Shown one piece after another: positions 9,159-16,416 of a DNA stretch of 64,000 nucleotides (position 1 is the stretch's first letter; every line of letters begins with the position of its first letter). Made by a program: the position numbers and the translations under genes. Source of the stretch: Candidozyma auris (Eukaryota; Ascomycota; Pichiomycetes; Serinales; Metschnikowiaceae). The notes beneath the pieces were generated by a model. It saw only the letters and a program-made list of their open reading frames with translations, was not told the DNA's origin and searched no databases. The DNA lies in NCBI RefSeq assembly GCF_003013715.1, contig NC_072812.1:1736001-1800000 (forward strand), read 5' to 3'.

Positions 9159-10148
9159 CTATTTGTTGCCTATGCTAAACTGTAGATGTTGTTCACGAAT
9201 GTGCATCTTGTCGGTGTCGCCGTTGTACAAGTCCCGTTCGTAGTAGTGCAACGTGCCTTCTTTCGAAAGGGCAATCACCGTTTGCGTTCTCGTACCGTAG
9301 TACTTACCAACAGCGTAGCCCATCTCTTTCAGCTTCAGCTCGTATGGCGTGACAAGAGGAGGAATGAAGATGGAGTTTTGAAGTTCCTTCATCTTCTGGT
9401 CAAAAGTGCCCTTTTTTCGAATTTCAGCGTCGTAAGTGTCAGAACTCAAAATCTCAAAGCAAGATTCAATGAGCTCTTCCTGGCTGTACCCTTCAGACAC
9501 AGACCTCCGAGCAAGACTACTTAGCTTCTTCCGCCCAAGCTCCACCTTCAGCCATGGCATATAGTATAGCGAGTTAGAAAGCCCAAAGGTCTCCTGTCGA
9601 TGGAAATGGTCGTGCATGTCGTCTAGCAGCACTTCTTGTGAATGCACCCTCCCTCGGTCGCCTCTATTGCTCATGAGATTGAGGGGCCTGAGCTTGTGCT
9701 TTCGGTCTAATTCAAGCGTACCATAGAGCAAGGTGAACCCGCCAATCTCACTCAATTTCGTTGGTTTGCCCGTGACACCACTTTTTTTATTCATTCTCTC
9801 TTCAAGTCCATCGTACCACTCAGAGTCCAGAAGGTCTGACACAAGGTACTCAAGCGGGAGAATGCCTCTTGACACTTTACCTGCTGCAGCGGTGTCTTCT
9901 CTGTAGTTGACCAAAACAGAGAGCCTGCCTTCCGAAGAAACACCTATCCATGTGCCATGTTCTGGTCTTGCGAGGTCTAGCGGTGACAATATTTGCGTGC
10001 CTTTGTTGGTGTCTCGGAGTGTCGCCAACTGAGTGGGCCTGGCAAAGTACTCGTCTCTGTTGGAAAGAAGAAGGAGTGGGAAATCTGGATGTGAGGTTGT
10101 TGTGAGTAGTATACATAAGCCACAGTTAAATATAAAGATTTTTAACAA
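9159..10148 (-). CDS. TANGO2 / NRDE family protein; start codon unresolved
   Basis: A homologue of TANGO2 (yeast YGR127W family), proteins tied to Golgi organisation, mitochondrial lipid and haem handling. The body matches well: CILLTTTSHPDFPLLLLSN followed by RDEYFARPT carries the NRDE signature, and PEHGTWIGVS and VLVNYRED follow. Family members begin Met-Cys-Ile. Here the codon before Cys-Ile (TGT at 10113-10115) is TTA, and no ATG occurs in frame until far downstream. Upstream the frame holds a TTG at 10146-10148, a TAG at 10152-10154 and then an ATG at 10221-10223. An ATG at 10114-10116 is out of frame by two bases. The given 5' limit is arbitrary; an intron, a 2-bp deletion or a sequence error are all possible. 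Confidence 0.7.
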   Translation of the reverse strand: MLKIFIFNCGLCILLTTTSHPDFPLLLLSNRDEYFARPTQLATLRDTNKGTQILSPLDLARPEHGTWIGVSSEGRLSVLVNYREDTAAAGKVSRGILPLEYLVSDLLDSEWYDGLEERMNKKSGVTGKPTKLSEIGGFTLLYGTLELDRKHKLRPLNLMSNRGDRGRVHSQEVLLDDMHDHFHRQETFGLSNSLYYMPWLKVELGRKKLSSLARRSVSEGYSQEELIESCFEILSSDTYDAEIRKKGTFDQKMKELQNSIFIPPLVTPYELKLKEMGYAVGKYYGTRTQTVIALSKEGTLHYYERDLYNGDTDKMHIREQHLQFSIGNK

Positions 10149-10527
10149 AATCTAGCTTATTGACAGTGGTCTAATCGGTACCAATGGACGCTTTATATCG
10201 TCCTGTTGGGTGTGTGCCTGCATGGCTCAACACCTAGTGTTCTGATCTTCTCGGCATCTACTACTTTTTCGGTCACGGTGTGGGGTAGTCAGATGATGGA
10301 ACCAAAATATTTTGGTGCCTTCAATGTTGGGCCCGATGGTATCTAAAGCAAGGGAAACATACGACTATCCGATAACAACATAGGATAGTCTTGCAAATAT
10401 ATCTCATTCATCCGTATAGAATTTTCGTAAAAAAAATAAAGTCAAACATTTATGTACGCCGAGACCCTCTGGCGCTCTCTACTTTATCATTTTGCAGCCG
10501 CCCGCGGCTGACTCCGACACCACTGAA
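10149..10527. other. Intergenic region between the TANGO2 gene and the IME2-like gene
   Basis: A spacer of 379 bp. It contains GTATGT on the minus strand at 10357-10362, a possible 5' splice site, but no TACTAAC branch point. Near the IME2-like stop it has the TTTTGCAGCC motif (10490-10499), overlapping an inverted repeat at 10495-10510. Confidence 0.5.
10495..10510. repeat. GC-rich inverted repeat CAGCCGC-CC-GCGGCTG
   Basis: Seven-base arms (10495-10501 and 10504-10510) with a 2-nt spacer sit 18 bp past the IME2-like stop codon. The left arm overlaps the recurring TTTTGCAGCC motif. It could form a hairpin in the IME2-like 3' UTR or be a palindromic binding site. Confidence 0.55.
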
Positions 10528-11997
10528 TCAACACGAGATTCGGTGGCAAAAGGACGTATCGGTGTCGAAACTCAATTCCTCAAATGGGCAAACCTGAAGC
10601 ATCTCCGATTCATTCTGAACATCTTCGTTGTCATGTTCAGGCTCAAAAACCCAGCTGTTAGTGGCATCAAAGGAGGTGTTTTTTGATCCAAATACCATGC
10701 TCAAATGCTGCTCATCCTCTGGCAAGTACGAATTTCTCAAACTCACCACATCGTAGCCCGTATTTTTCTGCTGTAAGATGTCACGAAGCATGTCCATCGA
10801 CCTGCTTGTGCCAACCGTCGAGTAGATGGTGTCAGGGCTGTCACCAGTGGTTTTGCAGGACTCGGTAGTAGACAGCAAAATGTGAAGCGGGTCCTCTTCT
10901 AAGATAGTGCCTTTGAAGTACGGATGGTGGCAGAGATCAAACACAGTGGGCCGTGAGTCAGGGTTCCACAAAAAGCAGGGACGAAGCGCAGAACACAAGA
11001 GGCTGTATTCTGGTTTAGGAATGAGCTCTTGCATGCTCAGGCCACGCGTCTGAGGCATGTAGAGACCAAGATTTTCTGCGAGCAGCCTACCTTCTTCCCA
11101 GTACCCACCAAAGGCTTCGCCATCGGGATCAACGTCGGTGGGGTGACCGAGACACTTGAGAACATGCCAGATCTGTTCTGCTTCGTTCGCTCCGGGAAAC
11201 AAGGGACGAGAGTTGACAATCTCCACGGCCACACATGCGAAGGCCCAGATGTCAATTGGCTGAGTGTAGTCACGCAGTCTCAACAAGATCTCGGGTGCCC
11301 GGTACCATCAGGTGGACACGTACGGGGTGAGGTCTTTCTTGTTGCTGAAGTGACGTGCAAGACCGTAGTCACACAACTTGACCATGTAGAAGTCTTTTTT
11401 CCTCTCGATCGGCACGTTGTCGGCGTCGCCATAGTACTGCACTGTCGGAGTGACCAAGATGTTCTCCGGCTTCACGTCCCTGTGGAAATAACCTTGGGAG
11501 TGGATATGACGAATGCCGTTCAAGAGCTGGGCGAGCATTGACTTCACCACATCTGGGGGCATGTGCTTGTTGCCATGTTTCTGGATGAGCAGGTAGAGAT
11601 TCTGGTTCATGGCTTCCATGACGATGCAAAGCTTCCCGCTCAAGCTGTCGATGAAAATGTGGTGGATCTGCAACAAGTTGATGTGAGAAGGCATGCTTTG
11701 AATGAAATTGACCTCAGTGATTTTGCGGTAGTCGGACTGCCGCTTGAGGTGGCTCTTCATCATTTTGATGGCGACCAACCCGTTGGTGCGGGGCCTAGTG
11801 TGTGGCAGCGACGCCGAGTGACACACGGGCTCCATCATGGTACCGACTTTTGACACGTCTGGGTCAAGCATCGTGGAAGATTTTTCTTTATACTTGGCCA
11901 AAAGGGCCTGACCGAACGACCCTATACCGAGACGGTGAATGACGAGAAAGTTGTTCAGGAGCATCAGATAACGCACATCGAACTCTTCTGAGCTCAT
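10528..11997 (-). pseudogene. IME2: IME2-like meiotic kinase interrupted by one in-frame TGA
   Basis: A CMGC kinase of the Ime2/MAK group, which drives meiosis in S. cerevisiae and developmental switches in other fungi. From the ATG at 11995-11997 the frame encodes 229 residues: glycine loop GIGSFG, VAIK lysine, HRDVKPEN catalytic loop, DYG in place of DFG, and the TPY activation site. It then stops at TGA (11308-11310). In the same frame the next codons read WYRAPEILL and continue 259 residues to a stop at 10528, with SRPLFPGANEAEQIWHVLK typical of Ime2. The TGA replaces the arginine of the invariant T-R-WYR motif. One base change from CGA or AGA explains it, and no other lesion is visible. 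The truncated protein would lack the kinase C-lobe. Confidence 0.85.
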
Positions 11998-13397
11998 GGT
12001 GGAAATTTGAAAGAGTATTAAAAATTTGTGAGGATCACCCAAGGAAGTAGATGAGGAAGAAGGGGTTGAGGGCGCTCCCTGAGTTGCTTTGTTATTTTAT
12101 AGGCAACGCCTGGTGCAACACCTCGATTTGGACCATTTTTTTTTGCAGCCATTCGCGCACAAGATCTACCTTAAACAGGTCCCTTCCAGCGCGAGACCGC
12201 TCAGAAAACAAGTAGATTGCGAATTATGGCAACTTTCGGCATATTTTTGGCAACCCATCAGAGATTTTGTATTTAAGTTCATATTATCCACTCTCCAAGT
12301 TCCCTGGCCTCTTCACCTGTGTTCCTTTCCAGGCTCTGGGGACTTCGCAAAAAGGGTCTCTGAGGGCAGGACTTGGGACGCTTGCCTTGCCCTGGCTGAG
12401 CCACATAGTACCCCTCGTTATTTGGTCCCTTGTGGATCAGCTTTGAATAGGCAAGAAAGAAAAGCAGCTCTCATCAGAATGCATTCTCCGAACTGTGAAC
12501 GTTTTAAATTATCGCTCTTGTCTCTGGTTCCTCGATCCTCTGCGACTGTCATCCCTTTTTGTCTTCCTTTTTTGTTTTCTTCTTTGAGGTAGCGACTGAG
12601 CTGAGGCTAGTGGGCCCGGCGCCACGCGAAGCCTGCGGGACTACAGCAGATGCCTGCCTGGGATCGGTAGGCTCGAGGAGCCTGCGCAGCCTACGCTCGA
12701 GGCGAATTGCGGCCCGCACAGATAAACTTCTTGCCCATCTGCGGCTAGGGAGGAGCCCAGGTGGTGGCACAGGTGGCACAGACGAAAAGGAAGAGGAAAA
12801 CAAAGCAGAACGCATTTTAGGGGGTTGTCTGTGACTTGGATTACTCGAATGTGATATTGGTGATGTTTGTTTTGCTGTGGACATCATGAGGATGTCTTGA
12901 CATTGGTGTTGACCGCTGGGCGTTTTCTGGCTTGTGGCTGAAATTTCTTATGCTTGGTCTGGCAAAGGAAGCTGCAGCAGATCTCGAGGCAGATGTGGCA
13001 GGGAGGGTCCTAGGCATTGGCCAAGCAAGGGTCATGTGAAACTGGGCCACTTAGGCAATGCATACTTAAAACAGAATCTGGGATGAAATCATAGTACATC
13101 GTTTTTGGAGATCTTGTGCTGGGTCAGTGGGTCGTCCAGGGACCGGTGTAACGGGTATTGGTATGGGTATCATCTGAAGAATGATATTATTAATGTCACT
13201 TGTTAACATGAAATCCACTATGGATGTTTGTGGATGCAATATTAGTACCAAGAGGTTCACCAAACATTCTTCTTTGTATTTTGGGGTAGAGTTTTCCTGG
13301 CCTTGTTGAGTCTCGTAGCTGGCTGCGAAAGCATTCTTGCTCGCGGTCTGCACTCATCACTCATACATACCAACCAGCTACTCCACATCCTCTTCCC
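11998..13397. other. Long intergenic region upstream of IME2-like and RQT4, with a GC-rich core
   Basis: A stretch of 1.4 kb between divergent genes. It has TTTTGCAGCC at 12141-12150, pyrimidine tracts near 12550-12590, then a GC-rich block (about 12595-12780) with nested inverted repeats. One pair is GTAGGCT (12667-12673) with AGCCTAC (12688-12694). A GCGGCTA (12741-12747) resembles half of a Ume6 URS1 site. A minus-strand frame (12549-12887, 112 codons) is rich in Ser, Pro and Arg with a lysine-rich tail and could be a small gene, but I recognise no family. A structured non-coding RNA is the alternative. Long promoters are usual for meiotic regulators. Confidence 0.4.
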
Positions 13398-14924
13398 ATG
13401 TACGAAAACCTCTACAAATATGCCACGGACGCCATTGCTGAAATTCTACCGATAGACAAGAATCTGTGCAAAGAGATGGTAAAGTATGCCCTCTCGCTAC
13501 CGTCTGACCATGAGCTAGAGTCTCATTTTCTCGATATTCTAGGGCCCAGCGACGCAACTTTCGACATTATCAGAAACTTCAAGCAGATCAAAGAAGAGGA
13601 GGACAAGAAGCGTCAAGATGAAGAACGACTCCGAAAAATGAGAGAAGAACGGGCAAAACCCTCTGCTGCTGCCGCCCTTGCTCCTTCCGGCAGCAAGGGG
13701 AAGAACGCATGGGGAGCTGGACAAGAGAAAAGGGGCAATTCAGGCGCCAGGCTCAATGCTAATAAGAACTCAGTCACCATATCTGAGCTTGCTGACGCAA
13801 AGCCCTCCGGCAAGGCTACCCAAGCTACTGCAAAGAAGCGGAAGAAAAAGAATCTCGACAATTTGAAGGACATTGAGGCTGCTCTCAATGATCTCGAGGT
13901 AGAAAGTGCCGCCAGCGGCCTAGATAATGCTATAAGCTCTCGTCGTGTTTGTAATTGCATGGCTACCAGGCATCCTCTCTTTGAAGTTGCTCCTAACTGC
14001 CTTAATTGTGGGAAGATTATCTGCTCAAAAGAAGGTTTGCAGCCGTGCTCATTCTGTGGAAAAGAGCTTCTTCTGTCGAACGAAAAGAAGGAGATAATTA
14101 CGATTTTGCGGTCAGAAAGGGATCAAAGTGACAACAAAAAGGAATTCCATCATATGGAGAGACCATCTCTGGCAACAGGAAAGGCCAAGAAGGGCATCAA
14201 GGTCTCAGTATCCGCAGGTGAGAACCTTTGGAAGGCGCAGGAGGCAGCCTTGGCCGAGGCAGACGCTGAGCGAAAGAGGGTGAGCGCCATGAAGGAAGAG
14301 GAGATTAAGAAGAAGAAGGAACTCGAGGAGCTGCTTAAAGAGATCGAACACTATGAAAAGACTAAAGACATCAACCCAGATCTCCTAGAGGCTCAGAACA
14401 GGCTAAACACATTGCTTAACTTTCAAGCTACTGGTGCCGAAAGAACCAGAATAATAGATAATGCTGCTGATTTTGAGATGCCCTCCGAATCCAGTGCAAG
14501 CATGTGGCTCTCCCCAGTGGAGAGAGCGTTGCAACTCAAAAAGCAGCAAAAGCTACACAGAAAAGCCGAGGAACAGAGAAAACAACGAATTGGCAGAACA
14601 AAGAAAGTGGTGGAAATGGTTATTAAGGACGGGAAAGTCAAGATGGTAGAGAAGCACATTGAGACCGAAGATACTGGGGAGGATGACAGGGAAATACAGG
14701 AGTTGCAAAACGATTTACACAATGAGAGGTTGGAGCAAGAATCCACCATGGCAAAGAATGTGTGGGATTACGAATGTGATGGAAAACGGTGGAACAGACC
14801 AGTGTATTTGGGAAATGAGAAATCGAATGGAGGGCAAGATGTCACGGATGCCCCCAAGCATTCGAAGGTTCAGCCTGTTGATAAGGTGGACAGTGATGAA
14901 CTTATAGTCGCCTTGCCTTCGTGA
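13398..14924 (+). CDS. RQT4: Ribosome quality-control trigger complex subunit Rqt4 (TRIP4/ASC-1 zinc finger)
   Basis: The yeast counterpart of TRIP4/ASC-1 (YKR023W). With Slh1 and Cue3 it forms the RQT complex, which splits collided ribosomes. In the 508-residue protein the ASC-1-type zinc finger spans about 182-225, with Cys in CNC, CLNC, ICSKEG and CSFC. The N-terminal 50 residues (YATDAIAEILPIDKNLC ... LDILGPS) are helical and resemble the homologues' N-terminal domain. Lys/Glu-rich coiled segments lie at 75-95 and 270-330. A conserved acidic/aromatic patch (KNVWDYECDGKRWNRPVY) is near the C-terminus. The gene converges with SLD2, with only 26 bp between stop codons. Confidence 0.85.
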   Translation: MYENLYKYATDAIAEILPIDKNLCKEMVKYALSLPSDHELESHFLDILGPSDATFDIIRNFKQIKEEEDKKRQDEERLRKMREERAKPSAAAALAPSGSKGKNAWGAGQEKRGNSGARLNANKNSVTISELADAKPSGKATQATAKKRKKKNLDNLKDIEAALNDLEVESAASGLDNAISSRRVCNCMATRHPLFEVAPNCLNCGKIICSKEGLQPCSFCGKELLLSNEKKEIITILRSERDQSDNKKEFHHMERPSLATGKAKKGIKVSVSAGENLWKAQEAALAEADAERKRVSAMKEEEIKKKKELEELLKEIEHYEKTKDINPDLLEAQNRLNTLLNFQATGAERTRIIDNAADFEMPSESSASMWLSPVERALQLKKQQKLHRKAEEQRKQRIGRTKKVVEMVIKDGKVKMVEKHIETEDTGEDDREIQELQNDLHNERLEQESTMAKNVWDYECDGKRWNRPVYLGNEKSNGGQDVTDAPKHSKVQPVDKVDSDELIVALPS

Positions 14925-14950
14925 TGTATATGTATATAAAAAGGATCATT

Positions 14951-16318
14951 TCACCGCCTTCTCATTCTCAGCTTGAACCTCTTTGAGCGAGGATCATTGA
15001 TCTTAAGTCTTTGAAAGTTGCCGCTGATGGGCTTGAATGTTCTACTTTTTTTCAGCAGCTCACCAGCGTGTAGTGATGGTTTGGTAGTGACGACTTCAGG
15101 CTCCAGGGTATCACAATCTGTTGAGTCATCATCCTCTGACTCCCCCTCATGGTGCCCCATCAACATCCTCATTTCCTTTTCTTTAATCTTTTTGATTTCA
15201 TCGTGAACATTCTTGCCTTCAAAAGACTCAACCTCGCCATCTTCTTCCCTCGGCTTAATCTTCCACCTCCTTGTCGTTCTCTTCTGTGTTATTCTCTTCC
15301 TTTTTTTGCCAAACGTAGATGCACCTATATTATCATCCTGCTTCTCCCCCTCTTCAGCAATTTCCTTTTGCATCTCTAGCATGAGCTCCAGTTCAACTTC
15401 TAATTTAAGCAGTTCATCGAGCTGAAGGCTGACAGCTTCGTTAAAGACATCAGTCAATTTTCTGTTGTTCCCCAACGATGACATTCTTTCAAGCTTTATT
15501 GGGGATGGTGATATCAGAAACTTCGAGTTTTCAAGCTCAAACTTGATTGGAGTTTGAGGTAGCATAGTTGTGTGTTTTGATTTGCTAGCTGAATTTGTCT
15601 GTAAGGGCAGCTCAGGCTCATCACGAAACAGAAATTTGTTGTTGACTTTGCCCAAGTAAAATGGCGTCTCTTCGTTAACTCGTTGAGTCTGAGTTACATG
15701 CAACGTTTGACCATGTTTTAGAGGAGACTGCGCCTGCTGTAGTGCCGCTGTAAGTGATTTCTTTGTCAGACTGTTAAACGCTGGAGTCAAGTCAGAATAC
15801 TCAATGCGTCTCACTGCTTTTGTAGGTGTCTTGAATATGGCCCCGTCCTTCAATGGAGATGAATTGAGGGTTTTAGGGACTTTGCTAGCAATGTTTTTCG
15901 AGGGAGATGACTCTGGTGGACTCAAGAAATCGAATAATGAGAGAACTTTGCCGTTTGCCTGAGGCGTCGGCCCCAACTCCGCGTTAGATCGAGGGTGGCT
16001 CTCATCTGCATTTTCCTTTGACTCCTCGTTTAATTCAACAGGTAGTGGAACAAAGTCTATTGCATCTAGATGATTCTCCAGTATTTTGTTCGTCACTCTG
16101 TCATCTCTTTGTTTTAAAGGCTCGCTTTGGGCTCTCTTCTGTTTTGATTTCAAGTGGTTGTAGCTCTTGTAAGCTTTATATATCTCTGGGTTGGCCTTGA
16201 CATCATCCTTTGAAGGATTTCTCCCATTGGCTTTTGCAAACGCCTTTTCCCATTCTTTTATATGTAGTTTTTGTCTTAGAAGGTCATTCTGTAAAGACAG
16301 GTCATTTTGTAAAGACAT
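14951..16318 (-). CDS. SLD2: DNA replication initiation regulator Sld2 (Drc1)
   Basis: Sld2 is phosphorylated by S-phase CDK, binds Dpb11 and helps load GINS and DNA polymerase epsilon. The N-terminal block shared with RecQL4 is clear: LLRQKLHIKEWEKAFAKANG, then NPSKDDVKANPEIYKAYKSY (about 13-53). Several S/T-P sites, many followed by basic residues (FKTPTKAVRR, SPSPIKLER, LPQTPIKFE), are candidate CDK sites. The end KKSRTFKPISGNFQRLKIND is a conserved Sld2 patch. Length is 455. The first 36 coding bases are a tandem 18-bp duplication (MSLQND then CTG-SLQND). Three ACGCG sites lie in the 98-bp upstream gap. Confidence 0.9.
   Translation of the reverse strand: MSLQNDLSLQNDLLRQKLHIKEWEKAFAKANGRNPSKDDVKANPEIYKAYKSYNHLKSKQKRAQSEPLKQRDDRVTNKILENHLDAIDFVPLPVELNEESKENADESHPRSNAELGPTPQANGKVLSLFDFLSPPESSPSKNIASKVPKTLNSSPLKDGAIFKTPTKAVRRIEYSDLTPAFNSLTKKSLTAALQQAQSPLKHGQTLHVTQTQRVNEETPFYLGKVNNKFLFRDEPELPLQTNSASKSKHTTMLPQTPIKFELENSKFLISPSPIKLERMSSLGNNRKLTDVFNEAVSLQLDELLKLEVELELMLEMQKEIAEEGEKQDDNIGASTFGKKRKRITQKRTTRRWKIKPREEDGEVESFEGKNVHDEIKKIKEKEMRMLMGHHEGESEDDDSTDCDTLEPEVVTTKPSLHAGELLKKSRTFKPISGNFQRLKINDPRSKRFKLRMRRR
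16283..16318 (-). repeat. 18-bp tandem duplication at the SLD2 start codon
   Basis: On the coding strand the unit ATG TCT TTA CAA AAT GAC (16301-16318) is followed at once by CTG TCT TTA CAG AAT GAC (16283-16300). They differ at two bases, one of which turns ATG into CTG. It adds six residues before the conserved Sld2 N-terminus. Confidence 0.9.
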
Positions 16319-16333
16319 GCTAATTATGTTTTA

Positions 16334-16381
16334 ACGCGACGGCCTGATACGCGCTGTGAGAACTGGTGCTGCCTACACGCG
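16334..16381. promoter_or_regulatory. Three ACGCG (MCB-type) cores before SLD2
   Basis: ACGCG occurs at 16334-16338, 16349-16353 and 16377-16381, within 65 bp of the SLD2 ATG and in the only 98 bp available for its promoter. ACGCG is the core of the MluI cell-cycle box bound by MBF (Mbp1-Swi6) in G1/S, which suits a replication factor. Confidence 0.65.
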
Positions 16382-16416
16382 ATGGTTGCAAAATAGCGTA
16401 TGTACATGATTGATCC

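Noticed and set aside
9877..10116. Minus-strand frame opened by the ATG at 10114-10116
   Set aside because: It is the TANGO2 coding DNA in the wrong frame and yields a protein of no known type. It matters only as a clue to the disturbed start.
10357..10362. GTATGT as the 5' splice site of a TANGO2 intron
   Set aside because: No TACTAAC-like branch point, and the only usable acceptor (TAG at 10152-10154) gives an implausible leader. Kept as an open option in the finding, not as a feature.
12089..12592. Plus-strand open frame of 167 codons before RQT4
   Set aside because: Length alone supports it. No conserved motif was seen, and it lies in the IME2-like promoter.
12549..12887. Minus-strand 112-codon frame as a confirmed gene
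   Set aside because: Its ATG start and lysine-rich end are suggestive, but the GC-rich repeats can create such a frame by chance, so I list it only as a possibility.
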